From: Streptomyces violascens
GTDB lineage: Bacteria; Actinomycetota; Actinomycetes; Streptomycetales; Streptomycetaceae
Direction: 5' to 3'
DNA length: 64,000 nucleotides
Assembly (NCBI RefSeq): GCF_014649955.1
Contig: NZ_BMUA01000005.1
Location: 124,001 to 188,000 of the forward strand
The notes under the pieces: generated by a model
Seen by the model: the letters and a program-made list of their open reading frames with translations, nothing else
What the model was told of the DNA's origin: nothing
Database searches by the model: none
Shown here: one piece after another, positions 52,391 through 61,785 of the stretch
Numbering within the stretch: position 1 is the stretch's first letter
Layout of the letters: the number at the start of each line of letters is the position of its first letter
Made by a program: the position numbers and the translations under genes

Positions 52391-52697
52391 ACCCTGCGGG
52401 GTTGAGCTTTGGGGTGCGGGGCCGGTGGCGCTTGTTGCGCCCACGCGGCGGAGCCGCACAATGTCACAGCCCCGCGCCCTTGAAACCCGCTCTCGGGTGC
52501 GGCCCGTGCGTGGTGCTTGCGCTGCTCCCCGCGCCCTTTCAGGGCGCTGCCCTCAACTGGGCTTGTTCGTAGGGCGTGTTGCGCGGCCATGACGCATACA
52601 TGAAACCCCCTCACCTTCCATGGACACTTCCAGCACGCACCTCTAACGTCCGATGGCGGCGCGACGACCTTCTTTCGTACGCATACCTAGGAGCCGC
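52391..52697. other. 307-bp gene-free stretch with a likely promoter
   Basis: The first two thirds are G/C-rich simple sequence of the kind found between Streptomyces operons. Near the end TGGACA (52621-52626) and TAACGT (52644-52649), 17 bp apart, form a plausible sigma-70-type promoter for the gene at 52698. I see no small gene or strong hairpin. Confidence 0.5.
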
Positions 52698-54269
52698 ATG
52701 TCCCCCAGAGCGTTTGCCCGTGTGCTGGCCCTGACGCTTGCCGTCACCGCCGGCACCCTCGTGGGGCCGGGTGGGGTTCGGGCCGCTGAGATTCCCAAGG
52801 CGCCCGGGCACCGGCTGGTCAGTCAGTACGAGGGTGCTCCCGCGACCGCGCAGCCGGTTGCGGCGCCCGTGCCCGCGCAGAACCCGTTCATGGCGGCCAA
52901 CGGGCGCAACGGCATGCACGGTGACTCCTGGGGGAGCGGCACCCACCCGTACTCCGGGCCGCTCGGGCGTGATCCCCAGGTCACGAGCGAGCAGATCGCG
53001 CCGCTCGGCGGCGAGTGCGCCACCGCCACCTTCGACGCGGCGGGCCGGCTCATCACCGTGTGCGGCACGTTCCAGGGCTTCAAGCTGAAGCTCCTCGACG
53101 CGCACACCCTGGCCACCCTCGCCGAGTACCAACTGCCGCAGCGCCCCTCCACCGTCGAGGCGATCACCCGGCTCGACTTCGAGAAGATCTTCAAGGACAC
53201 CTCGGGCGGCGCCTACTTCTACCTGGACAACCTCGACCGGGTGGTCCTCGCAGACTCCCGCCACCACATCCTGCGCATCGCGCACCGGCAGGCGGCGGAC
53301 GGCAGTTGGGCGTTCGTTGTCGACAACGACTGGGATCTCTCCGGTGTCGTTCCGCACGACTGCATCAGCTGGACCAACCTCTTCCCCAGCGGCACCTGCG
53401 ACCCTGTCACCTCCGTCATGCCGGACTGGCAGGGGCGCATCTGGTGGGTGACCCGGCTCGGCCGCGTGGGCACGGTCGACCCGGGGACCGGGGCCGTCCA
53501 CTCGACGCGGCTCGCCGGCGAGGAGATCCAGAACTCCTTCTCCGTGGCCGAGGACGGCGTGTCCATCGTCTCCGACCACGCCCTCTACAGCTTCCGCGCC
53601 GCCGCCGACGGCACGCCCACCGTGCAGTGGCGCCAGACCTACGACCGGGGGACCGGCACCAAGCCCGGCTCCGTGAACCAGGGTTCCGGCACCACCCCCG
53701 ACCTGTTCGGCGACGGCTATGTGGCGATCACCGACAACGCCGACGACCGGATGCACGTCGTCGTCTACCGGCGCGGCAACGACGTGCCCGACGGACAGCG
53801 CGAGGTGTGCAGGATCCCGGTGTTCGGCTCGGGGCAGTCGACCACCGACAACTCCCTCATCACCTGGGGCAACAGCCTCGTCGTCGAGAACAACTACGGC
53901 TACGAGAACCTGACTTCGCTCACCTTCGGTCGCAGCGTCGTGGGAGGAGCAACGCGCATCGATGTACGCAAGGACGGCAGCGGCTGCGACACGGTGTGGC
54001 AGAGCGCCGTCCGCTCACCCTCGGTCGTGCCGAAGCTGTCGACCGCCAACGGGCTCGTGTACTTCTACGAGAAGGAGCCCAACGCGCTCGGCATCGACGC
54101 CTGGTACCTGACCGCCGTCGACTTCCGCACCGGCGCCGTCCGCTGGAGGAAGCTCACCGGGACCGGCCCCGCGTACGACAACAATTGGGCGCCGATCACC
54201 ATCGGCCCCGACGGCACCGCGTACATCGGCGTCTTCAACGGCATCGCGGCCGTACGCGACCAGGGCTGA
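52698..54269 (+). CDS. Secreted propeller-like protein of unknown function
   Basis: This 523-residue protein has a Sec signal (ARVLALTLAVTAGTL, ending VRAAE). The mature part has repeated beta-strand blocks of PQQ/SMP-type propellers, for example CATATFDAAGRLITVCG, TSVMPDWQGRIWWVTRLGRVGTVDPGTG and AVDFRTGAVRWRKLTG. No catalytic motif is recognised. It has several Cys for disulphides. ATG 52698 has TAGGAG upstream. Similar proteins occur in Streptomyces as hypothetical exported proteins; a lactonase, carbohydrate-binding or cell-surface role is possible. Confidence 0.8.
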   Translation: MSPRAFARVLALTLAVTAGTLVGPGGVRAAEIPKAPGHRLVSQYEGAPATAQPVAAPVPAQNPFMAANGRNGMHGDSWGSGTHPYSGPLGRDPQVTSEQIAPLGGECATATFDAAGRLITVCGTFQGFKLKLLDAHTLATLAEYQLPQRPSTVEAITRLDFEKIFKDTSGGAYFYLDNLDRVVLADSRHHILRIAHRQAADGSWAFVVDNDWDLSGVVPHDCISWTNLFPSGTCDPVTSVMPDWQGRIWWVTRLGRVGTVDPGTGAVHSTRLAGEEIQNSFSVAEDGVSIVSDHALYSFRAAADGTPTVQWRQTYDRGTGTKPGSVNQGSGTTPDLFGDGYVAITDNADDRMHVVVYRRGNDVPDGQREVCRIPVFGSGQSTTDNSLITWGNSLVVENNYGYENLTSLTFGRSVVGGATRIDVRKDGSGCDTVWQSAVRSPSVVPKLSTANGLVYFYEKEPNALGIDAWYLTAVDFRTGAVRWRKLTGTGPAYDNNWAPITIGPDGTAYIGVFNGIAAVRDQG

Positions 54270-54291
54270 GCTCCCAGGGGGCGGCGGGTGC

Positions 54292-54678
54292 TCAGATCAG
54301 CCGGGACCGGATGAGGAACCTCACTCCTTCCGGCGCTTCGAGCGAGAACCCGCTGCCCCGTCCCTCCACCACGTCGACGATCAGCCGGGTGTGCCGCCAG
54401 AGTTCGTACTGGCTCGTCGACATCCAGAACGGGATGCGCTCGTCGACACCCTCCACCGCGAGGGAGGCGAGCAGGACGTCCGAGCCGCCGGTACGGAACT
54501 CGCCCGCCGGGTAGCACATCGGCGCGCTGCCGTCACAGCAGCCGCCCGACTGATGGAACATCAGCGGACCGTGCATCGAGCGCAGCCTTCGGATCAACTC
54601 GCCCGCCGCGACGGTGATGTCGACCGTCTGGGCGTCCGTTGCCGTCGGCGTCGGTTCCGGGTGGTCTGCGGGCGTCAT
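54292..54678 (-). CDS. DUF779 family protein
   Basis: This 128-residue protein has the DUF779 core MFHQSGGCCDGSAPMCY, rich in Cys and His and suggestive of metal binding. FWMSTSQYELWRHTRLIVDVVEGRGSGFSLE follows. DUF779 genes usually neighbour acetaldehyde dehydrogenase genes, but here none is adjacent. Function is unknown. A site identical to the Nur consensus (54743-54759) lies 65 bp upstream, which raises the possibility of nickel-dependent control. ATG 54678 has GGGAG upstream. Confidence 0.85.
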   Translation of the reverse strand: MTPADHPEPTPTATDAQTVDITVAAGELIRRLRSMHGPLMFHQSGGCCDGSAPMCYPAGEFRTGGSDVLLASLAVEGVDERIPFWMSTSQYELWRHTRLIVDVVEGRGSGFSLEAPEGVRFLIRSRLI

Positions 54679-54742
54679 CGTCTCCCTCGCTCCTACGGGC
54701 CGTGGTGCGCGATCCGGCAGTCACACCTCACCATGCGGGTGG

Positions 54743-54759
54743 TTGCAAGCGGGTTGCAA
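54743..54759. promoter_or_regulatory. Second Nur-type box, TTGCAA-N5-TTGCAA
   Basis: TTGCAA-GCGGG-TTGCAA matches the Nur consensus tTGCaa-N5-ttGCAA at every specified base. It lies inside a longer 10-bp-arm inverted repeat (54738-54764, GGTGGTTGCA and TGCAACCACC). It is 65 bp from the DUF779 start and 131 bp from the carotenoid oxygenase start. Confidence 0.6.
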
Positions 54760-54889
54760 CCACCTGGCACCCGGGGGCCTGGCACCACCCCTGTCCGGGC
54801 CCCAGGCCTCCTGACCCCGGGGCCGCTCCTGCCACAGGATCGTGAGCGACAGATCCGTACGGCGAGAACAGAAGGCAGGAGGCCCGGCA

Positions 54890-56392
54890 ATGACCGGTCA
54901 CACTCGGCGGAACGTGCTGCGGGGCACGGCGGCGATCGCGCTGGCGGGAGGGGCGATGGCACTGGGCGGCGGGCCGGCGGCGGCCACGGTCCCGGCCGCC
55001 TCCGCGGCCCCGGGCGGCAGCCCCTTCTACGAAGGCGTCTTCGCGCCGGTGACGGAAGAGCTGACGGCGTTCTCGCTGCCCGTCACCGGCCGCATCCCGC
55101 GCGGGCTGAACGGCCGCTATCTGCGCAACGGGCCCAACGCCTTCGGCATCGAGGACCCGCGAGCCCACCACTGGATGATCGGCCCCGGCATGGTGCACGG
55201 CGTCCGCCTCAGGAACGGCCGCGCCGAGTGGTACCGCAACCGCTGGGTCCGCTCGGCCGCCGTCGCCGGGAAACTGGGGGAGAAGTACCCGGGTCCGGTG
55301 CCCGAGGACGACTTCGCCTGCAACACCCATGTGATCCCGTACAAGGGACGCATCCTCGCGACTCAGGAGAGCGGGCCGCTGCCGTACGAGCTCGACGGCG
55401 AGCTCAACACGGTGCGCCCGTACGACTTCCGGGGCACGTTGAGCGGGGCCTTTGCCGCCCACACCAAGTACGACGCCCACGCCGACGAACTGCACGCCAT
55501 CGCGTACTACCCGGCCTGGGACCACGTCCGTCACATCGTCGTGGACCGCACCGGGAAGGTGACCAGGACGACCCGGATCCCCATGCCCGCCGGCTCGATG
55601 GTGCACGACTTCGGGCTCACCGAGCGGCACGTCGTCGTCATCGACATCCCGGTCTCCTTCGATCCGGAGGCGGCACGCAGCGGCGCGCCCGTGCCGTATG
55701 TGTGGGACGACCACCATGCGGCGCGGGTCGGGGTCATGCCGCGCGAGGGCGGCCCGGTCCGCTGGTTCGAGGTGGACCCCGTCTTCTACTCGCACACGCT
55801 CAACGCGTACGACGAGGGAGCGGCGGTGGTCATGGACCTCACCACCTACCCCGCGCCGTTCTTCGTCGCCGGGCGTGACTCCGGCGGGCCGGCCGCGACC
55901 GGGACGCCCGCGCTCGACCGCTGGACGATCGACCTGGAGCACGGCCGCGTCCATCAGCGGCGGATCGACGACCGGCCCCAGGAGTTCCCGCGGGTCAATG
56001 AGGCGAGGGTGTCCAGGCGTCACCGGTACGGCTACTCCGCGGCCGCCGCCGACTTCTTCGCCGCGTACGAGACCGTCGACGGGGTCCCGCCGGACAAGGC
56101 GTTCGGCAGCGCCCTGATCAAGCAGGACCTGTTGCGCGGCACCTCCGAGGTGCACCGGCTGCCGAAGGCGGCGGCCGCGGGCGAGGCCGTGTTCGTGCCG
56201 CGTGACGCGGACGGTCACAAGGCGGCCGAGGACGACGGCTACGCTCTCGCCTACGTCCACAACCCCGAGCGGGGTGCGAGCGACCTGGTGATCCTGGCTG
56301 CCCAGGACTTCACCGGCGAGCCGGTCGCCCGCATCCATCTGCCGGGCCGGGTACCCCTTGGTTTCCACGGCAGTTGGGTACCCGACGCCTGA
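54890..56392 (+). CDS. Tat-exported carotenoid oxygenase
   Basis: This 500-residue protein is of the carotenoid cleavage dioxygenase family. The four iron-binding His are visible: His191 (AAHTKYD), His239 (MVHDFGLTERH), His302 (FYSHTLN) and His493 (GFHGSWVP). The fold also shows GLNGRYLRNGPNAFG near the N-terminus. It has a clear Tat signal (TRRNVLRGTAAIALAGG), unusual for this family, whose members are mostly cytosolic. It should cleave a conjugated double bond in a carotenoid, stilbene or lignin-like substrate outside the membrane. ATG 54890 has AGGAGG 7 bp upstream. Confidence 0.92.
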   Translation: MTGHTRRNVLRGTAAIALAGGAMALGGGPAAATVPAASAAPGGSPFYEGVFAPVTEELTAFSLPVTGRIPRGLNGRYLRNGPNAFGIEDPRAHHWMIGPGMVHGVRLRNGRAEWYRNRWVRSAAVAGKLGEKYPGPVPEDDFACNTHVIPYKGRILATQESGPLPYELDGELNTVRPYDFRGTLSGAFAAHTKYDAHADELHAIAYYPAWDHVRHIVVDRTGKVTRTTRIPMPAGSMVHDFGLTERHVVVIDIPVSFDPEAARSGAPVPYVWDDHHAARVGVMPREGGPVRWFEVDPVFYSHTLNAYDEGAAVVMDLTTYPAPFFVAGRDSGGPAATGTPALDRWTIDLEHGRVHQRRIDDRPQEFPRVNEARVSRRHRYGYSAAAADFFAAYETVDGVPPDKAFGSALIKQDLLRGTSEVHRLPKAAAAGEAVFVPRDADGHKAAEDDGYALAYVHNPERGASDLVILAAQDFTGEPVARIHLPGRVPLGFHGSWVPDA

Positions 56393-56404
56393 CGTGACCC
56401 GGCG

Positions 56405-57943
56405 TCAGATGAGGTCCATCGCCGCCACCTCGTCGGGGCTGCCGTAGCTGACCGGCCCCTGGAAGCGCCGACGGGCGGTGGCGAACCACCAGACGGTGGC
56501 GATGAGCAGCACCGCGCCCAGCGCGATCGGCGCGTAGTTGAAGTTGTCGGCGGTGATGGGGGAGGCCTGGGGGAGCATGAACAGCACACTGCTGAGCGCG
56601 ATCCAGACCACGGCGATCGCCGCCACCGGCTTGCCGAAGCGCCCCAGGTTCCAGGGGCCCGGCTCGAAGTTGCTCAGCCGCAGCCGCAGGAAGATGGGCA
56701 CCCCGTACGCCAGATACAGGCCGACCACGTTGACGCTCACGATGGCGGTGAAGGCGGTGTGCGACCACAGGGCCGGAATGATCAGCACGAGCGCACAGGC
56801 CGCGGCGAGCCACACCGCCTTCACGGGCGTGCGGGTGCGCAGCGACACCGAGTGCCACCAGCGCGACCCCGGCATCGCCCCGTCCCGGGAGAAGGCGAAG
56901 ATCTGGCGGGTGTTGCTGGTCATGTTGGCCAGGCCGCAGAACAGCATGGCTCCGATCACAATCAGCAGGAGCAGCTTGGCGGTGCCCGCGCCGAGCGCGT
57001 CGACGAGGATCTGCACGGGCGGCGCCGCCGCCTGGAGCTCGGAGGCGTAGTCGCGGATCGCGTACACCAGGGCGAGCATGAGGACGAGGCCGGCGAGCGC
57101 CGAGTAGATGATCGCGCGCATGATGCCCTTGGGCGTGTTGACGGTGGCCTTCACCGTCTCCTCGGACATGTGGAAGCTGCCGTCGAAGCCGGTGAACGTC
57201 CAGCTCGTGACGAGCAGGCCGAGCATCGCGGCGTACAGGCCGTTGCTGAACCCGGTGCTGTTGACGAAGTGCGTCGCGAACGAGACCGGCTGGTGCGAGG
57301 ACGGCTTCACGGTCAGGGCCACGACGATCACCACCATGCCGACCAGGAGCCACCACACGGAGATCCGGTTCACCAGGGCGACCAGCTGCACGGTGTAGGT
57401 GTTGGCGAGCGCCTGGACCAGCAGGATCGCCGTCGCGATGGCGACCGTCTGCTGCTGGGTGGGCTCGTACGACGACCACTGCATGCCGATGAACGCCTGG
57501 ATGAAGGTCGCGGCGGCATAGTTGGTCGCGGCCGTGCCGCCGACCTGGCCGACGAAGTTCAGCCACCCCGTGTACCAGGACCAGGCGCCACGATGACGCT
57601 TGGCGAGCTTGCCCGCCGAGAAGTAGAGGGCGCCGCTGGTCGGGTAGGCGGACGCGATTTCACCCATCGCGGCGCCCACGAACAGCACCATGACCGAGAC
57701 GCCGATCCAGCCGAAGACGAGAATGCGGGGGCCGCCCGCGCCCATTCCGAAACCGAATGCGGAGAAGATTCCGGAGATGATGTTGATGATGGTGAAGGAT
57801 ATGGCGAAATTGTCGAAGGCGTGAAATCTCCGGGTGAGTTTCCGGGGATAACCCATCGCGTGCAGCGTGGCATCGTCATCGAGTGCCACGGATGATTCCC
57901 GGTCTCGGATCGGTGAGCGGGTGCGGGACGTGCGCTCGGACAC
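56405..57943 (-). CDS. APC-family amino acid/polyamine permease
   Basis: This 512-residue membrane protein has about twelve hydrophobic segments. The APC motifs are FDNFAISFTIINIISGIFSAFGFG, GEIASAYPTSGALYFSAGKLAKR and NTRQIFAFSRDGAMPGS. It resembles GABA, choline or amino acid permeases of the HAAAP/BAT2 type. The start is GTG at 57943 with AAGGAAAGG upstream. It is in the same direction as the TPR-like gene upstream (70 bp gap) and convergent with the carotenoid oxygenase gene (12 bp between stops). The substrate is not evident. Confidence 0.9.
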   Translation of the reverse strand: MSERTSRTRSPIRDRESSVALDDDATLHAMGYPRKLTRRFHAFDNFAISFTIINIISGIFSAFGFGMGAGGPRILVFGWIGVSVMVLFVGAAMGEIASAYPTSGALYFSAGKLAKRHRGAWSWYTGWLNFVGQVGGTAATNYAAATFIQAFIGMQWSSYEPTQQQTVAIATAILLVQALANTYTVQLVALVNRISVWWLLVGMVVIVVALTVKPSSHQPVSFATHFVNSTGFSNGLYAAMLGLLVTSWTFTGFDGSFHMSEETVKATVNTPKGIMRAIIYSALAGLVLMLALVYAIRDYASELQAAAPPVQILVDALGAGTAKLLLLIVIGAMLFCGLANMTSNTRQIFAFSRDGAMPGSRWWHSVSLRTRTPVKAVWLAAACALVLIIPALWSHTAFTAIVSVNVVGLYLAYGVPIFLRLRLSNFEPGPWNLGRFGKPVAAIAVVWIALSSVLFMLPQASPITADNFNYAPIALGAVLLIATVWWFATARRRFQGPVSYGSPDEVAAMDLI

Positions 57944-58013
57944 AGTGGCAACCTTTCCTTGGGGGTGAAAAGACGCGTAGGTCTCGCGGGCGGGTCTTGG
58001 TGGGCCGTCGTGG

Positions 58014-58970
58014 TCAGGCCGGGGCGGGGGTCGGGAGTCCGCAGGACTTCCTGGCCCTGGTCAGCTGTTCCCCGGGGTCGCCGAACGCGCTCCAGGGCAT
58101 GCGGGATGCGTACGGACCCATGGCGGTGAGGACTTCCCGCGCTTCGAATTCGCGCTTCGCCATGAACAAGGCGTGCGCCAGATAGGCCAGGTCGAGTACG
58201 GGCGTGAAACGGTAACCGGCCACTTGGGGAAACCAGTTGTGGTAAATGCCGAGGACGGTCGCGGCCCATTGCGGCTGTTGCCAGGTGTGGTCCGCGAGGA
58301 GCACGTTCGGGTCGTAGTCCTCGACGAGCGCGACCAGGGGCAGCAGCCGTAGCGCGGACGTGGCGGGCGCCCGGTGGCTGAGGAACGAGGCGACGTCCCA
58401 CCGGGCGCTCGCCGAACCGCCGTGACGGGTGAAGAAGCAGGCCAGAAACCGGTGATGGGCCTCGCGGTGCCAGGGGTCGAGCCGCAGCACATGGGCGAAC
58501 ATCTGCCAAGGGCCGGGCGGCGCGGTGAGCAGTCCTCTCGGGGCCGGATCGCGGGGCCCGTCGATGCGGGCCAGGGCCAGTTGGGCAACCCACGGGGTCG
58601 GGTCCTGGGGCAGCAGGCGCGCCGCCCGCACACAGGCCGCCTGCGCTATGCGCAGCAGGGCATCGGCCCGGGCATCCCCGGCATCCGCCATGCGCAGCGC
58701 GCGGATCATCGCCACGCGCGCTCCCAACAGGGCTGCTTCCGGGCCGGGTTCCTCGGCCATCCAGCGTTCCGCGAGGTCCGAGTCGGCCGCTTCCGAGGCG
58801 AGTACGAGGGACCGGTGGGCCCTCAACTCGTAGTCCCCGCGCGTCTCTTCGAGGACGTTGTGGGCGCCGAGGTAGCGCCCCGCCCGCACATCCGTGCACG
58901 CGCGTGCCAGCTCACGATCGTCGGCCGCCGGATGCCACACATAGTGTCCCTCGAACGAGCCGGCAGCCAC
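58014..58970 (-). CDS. Uncharacterised helical-repeat protein
   Basis: This 318-residue, probably cytosolic protein has an Ala/Arg/Leu-rich, mostly helical sequence, with TPR-like or alpha-solenoid character. Recurring elements are RACTDVRAGRYLGAHNVLEE, RIAQAACVRAARLLPQDPTPWVAQLALARI and VLRLDPWHREAHHRFLACFF. No catalytic motif is recognised. The GTG at 58970 has GGAGAGG upstream. Proteins of this type occur in Streptomyces as hypothetical proteins. It lies just upstream of the APC permease gene and may be co-transcribed with it. Confidence 0.75.
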   Translation of the reverse strand: MAAGSFEGHYVWHPAADDRELARACTDVRAGRYLGAHNVLEETRGDYELRAHRSLVLASEAADSDLAERWMAEEPGPEAALLGARVAMIRALRMADAGDARADALLRIAQAACVRAARLLPQDPTPWVAQLALARIDGPRDPAPRGLLTAPPGPWQMFAHVLRLDPWHREAHHRFLACFFTRHGGSASARWDVASFLSHRAPATSALRLLPLVALVEDYDPNVLLADHTWQQPQWAATVLGIYHNWFPQVAGYRFTPVLDLAYLAHALFMAKREFEAREVLTAMGPYASRMPWSAFGDPGEQLTRARKSCGLPTPAPA

Positions 58971-59449
58971 GATCCTCTCCCCGTCCCCGCAGACGACACC
59001 TGCGCCCTACGAATTCCAGCCATGCGGAGTTACGCCGGAGTCCGAGCTCTTACGCAGGTTCACCGACAGCGATCCACACCTTACTCATCCTTTAGGGGTA
59101 TCGAAACTCGTCGCCCGGAATATCTGGTTCCGTGCCTTTTAGGGATGGGTTGAGGATCGGGTTGAGGAGCGCATATCCACTGGCTTTGAGTCAGTTTCCG
59201 GTGGGTCATTCCTGCGTCGTAGCGGGAGGGTATGTATTCGGCATATTCAGGAGTGCGGCCGCCGCCTCCGTGGTAGGGCCGGCCTCGGGACGCGGCGGCC
59301 GGCGGCCGTCGCCGTGGCCGACAAAAGTCCAAGTCCGGCCGACGGATGTCCGTGGACGGTGTGCCGCGTGGTGCACAGACTGCCCACCACGCGGTCGGCC
59401 CCGCCGCCGGCGAGCACCGTTCACCGCTCCCACACCAGAAGGAGTGCCC
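58971..59449. other. 479-bp gene-free stretch with short repeats
   Basis: This divergent intergenic region is less GC-rich than its surroundings. GGGTTGAGGA occurs twice in tandem (59147-59156 and 59159-59168, 12-bp period). CCTTTAGGG (about 59089) and CCTTTTAGGG (about 59135) are similar. Promoters for both flanking genes must lie here, but I cannot assign -35 and -10 boxes with confidence. No gene is called; the frame running in from 59132 lacks a signal and ribosome site until 59450. Confidence 0.5.
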
Positions 59450-61657
59450 GTGTCCACCCCCACCTTCAGAGCAGCCGCGGCCGCCGTCGGCGCCGCGGTT
59501 CTGGCGCTGGCCGCCTCGGTGGTGCCGCCCGCGGCGGCCGCGTCCCCGGACGCCACGTACACGATCGGCGTCGGATCCCCCGTGCCGTACACGCACCCGA
59601 CGGACACCCCCGCCTCGGCCTATGTCGACAAGGACGGCACGTTCTACTTCCAGCAGTCCGCCGCCCTGTACGGCGCGAAGGACCCCCGGTACTGGGACTT
59701 CTTCACGGGCACCGACATGGACAGCGCCTCGCGGTCGAGCGCCATCAGCGACGCGGTGAACCCGGCCAACGCCAACGACAAGAACAACGACACCACGTAC
59801 CGCTGCAACAGCAGCCCGACCGGCCTGGAGGCGACGTACGCGGTCGGCAACGCGGGCTATGCGCAGAAGAACTACTGCGACCTGTCGGGGATGTGGGTCG
59901 ACCCGGACACCGGCGACTGGTACGGGCTGGTGCACAACGAGTTCACCCCCGCGCCGTTCAACGACGGCATCCACTTCGACGCGATCGACTACGCGGTGTC
60001 GAAGGACCAGGGCCGGACCTGGACCATCAAGGACCACGCGATCACCTCGCCGTACAGCACCAAGCGCGGCGACACCACGCAGTTCCCGCACGAGACGTAC
60101 TCCTACGGCGACGGCGACCAGCGCCTTTTCGCCGACACCGCGTCGGGCTACTTCTACGTCTACTACGGCTCGCGGATCGTCGCGAAGGGCGGCAACTGGG
60201 AGGACAGCCTCGCGCATGTCGCCCGGGCGCCGATCTCCTCGAAGATGGCCAAGGGCTCCTGGCAGAAGTGGTACGACGGCCACTGGTCGCAGCCGGGCGT
60301 GGGCGGCCTGGAGAGCAACATGGTGCCGGCCGACGGTGCCGGCTCCACCGGGTACACGCCGGTCGCCGGTGACTACGACCCCGCCAATGCGGGCACCGTG
60401 AGCCAGCAGATCGCGGCGGGCCAACTCCCCACGAAGTCACCGCTGTTCGTCATGAACATCACCTACAACGCCTACCTGGGCCTGTACATCGGCGAGCCCG
60501 AGGCGGTGAACGGGACGGCGCCGCAGCGTTTCTACGCCACCGACGACCTCGCGAGCCAGAAGTGGCACCTGATCGGCGACACCGGCGGCTACACCAACAA
60601 CTCCTGGTACCGGTGGTTCCTCGACGGCGCGAACCGCACCAACTCCACCATCGTGGGCAAGACCTTCAGGTCGTACTGCTCCATCGACTGCCACGGCGGA
60701 GCCGACGGCGAGTACGTCGACGTCACGATCGGTTCATCGGCGCCCGCCGCGCCCCCGGTCGACGTCACGAAGTCGTACCGGATCGGCAGCGGAGACGGCC
60801 GGGTCCTGGCTCAAGTCCCGGGCAGCCCGTCGACGACCTCGGGCGCGTCGGCCACCGGATCCGCGTTGGAGTCCTGGGTGTTCACGGCCGACGGCGACGG
60901 CTCCTACCGCATCGCCAACGCCTCCACCGGACAGCTCCTCGGCGTCCCCTCCACCTCCAAGGCCGGACGGGCCTGGGGCGCCAGGCCGACCGTCGCCACC
61001 GCCGGGTCGGGCGGCCCCACCGTCGGACAGCAGTGGTTCATCGTCCCCGTCACCTCCACCGGGTCGTATCGCCTGGTCAACCGGTACAGCGGCCTCGTAC
61101 TCGGCCTGTCCGCGCAGGCCGGCCGGCTCGCCGAGACCACCCCCACTCGCACCTGGACCGACACCACGGGCAGCGCGGTAGGCGGCGCCCGCAGCGCGGC
61201 CCAGCAGACCCTGACCCTCACCCCCACCGGCTCCGCGACCGGCGGATCCCTGGACGGCACCCACACCCTGGTGGCCTCGGGCAAGTCGCTCGACGACCCG
61301 GGCCACTCGACGACCCAGGGCACCCAGCTCATCACCTGGAGCCCCAACGGAGGGGCCAACCAGAACTGGGTCTTCACCCGTCAGTCCGACGGCAGCTACC
61401 AGATCGCCAACGGCGAGTCGAAGCTGTGCGCCGATGTCAGCGACAGCTCCCGCGCGGCCGGGGCGAAGGTCATCCAGTGGGCCTGCACCGGCGGCGCCAA
61501 CCAGCACTGGACGGTCACCGCCCTGGCCGGTGGCGGGTACACGATCAAGTCCACATCCAGCGGACTGCTGCTCACCACGGCCTCCACGAGTGAGGGGGCA
61601 CTGGTCACCCAGCAGCCCGACACCGGCTCCGCGCTCCAGCGCTGGGCCATCGGCTGA
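59450..61657 (+). CDS. Secreted protein with C-terminal ricin-type lectin domains
   Basis: This 735-residue protein has a Sec signal (AAAAVGAAVLALAASVVPPAAA). The first ~430 residues of the mature protein form a beta-rich domain with Asp/Tyr-rich blocks (YVDKDGTFYFQQSAALYG, MWVDPDTGDWYGLVHNEF, YAVSKDQGRTWTIKDHA). These look like a five-bladed-propeller glycoside hydrolase or sialidase-like repeat but match no family I can name. Residues about 440-735 hold two ricin B-like lectin modules with QNWVF and QHWTV motifs. It probably binds and cuts a polysaccharide. GTG 59450 has AAGGAG upstream. Confidence 0.85.
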   Translation: MSTPTFRAAAAAVGAAVLALAASVVPPAAAASPDATYTIGVGSPVPYTHPTDTPASAYVDKDGTFYFQQSAALYGAKDPRYWDFFTGTDMDSASRSSAISDAVNPANANDKNNDTTYRCNSSPTGLEATYAVGNAGYAQKNYCDLSGMWVDPDTGDWYGLVHNEFTPAPFNDGIHFDAIDYAVSKDQGRTWTIKDHAITSPYSTKRGDTTQFPHETYSYGDGDQRLFADTASGYFYVYYGSRIVAKGGNWEDSLAHVARAPISSKMAKGSWQKWYDGHWSQPGVGGLESNMVPADGAGSTGYTPVAGDYDPANAGTVSQQIAAGQLPTKSPLFVMNITYNAYLGLYIGEPEAVNGTAPQRFYATDDLASQKWHLIGDTGGYTNNSWYRWFLDGANRTNSTIVGKTFRSYCSIDCHGGADGEYVDVTIGSSAPAAPPVDVTKSYRIGSGDGRVLAQVPGSPSTTSGASATGSALESWVFTADGDGSYRIANASTGQLLGVPSTSKAGRAWGARPTVATAGSGGPTVGQQWFIVPVTSTGSYRLVNRYSGLVLGLSAQAGRLAETTPTRTWTDTTGSAVGGARSAAQQTLTLTPTGSATGGSLDGTHTLVASGKSLDDPGHSTTQGTQLITWSPNGGANQNWVFTRQSDGSYQIANGESKLCADVSDSSRAAGAKVIQWACTGGANQHWTVTALAGGGYTIKSTSSGLLLTTASTSEGALVTQQPDTGSALQRWAIG

Positions 61658-61660
61658 GCG

Positions 61661-61703
61661 GGCGGCCCGGTCGTCGCCGCAGGGGAGTGACGACCGGGCC
61701 GCC
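61661..61703 (+). terminator. Strong hairpin after the ricin-lectin gene
   Basis: GGCGGCCCGGTCGTC (61661-61675) and GACGACCGGGCCGCC (61689-61703) form a perfect 15-bp stem with a 13-nt loop, 3 bp after the stop codon. Confidence 0.85.
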
Positions 61704-61785
61704 GGACCAAGAGGGGCACCACTTGAACGATCAAAATCAGCGGGGGGTTAGCATATGAGCGCCGCCTAGCTCGAAAGATGAACCT

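Noticed and set aside
61723..61754. TTGAAC ... TAGCAT as gap promoter
   Set aside because: The spacing is 20 bp, too long for a reliable sigma-70 call, so it was not listed.
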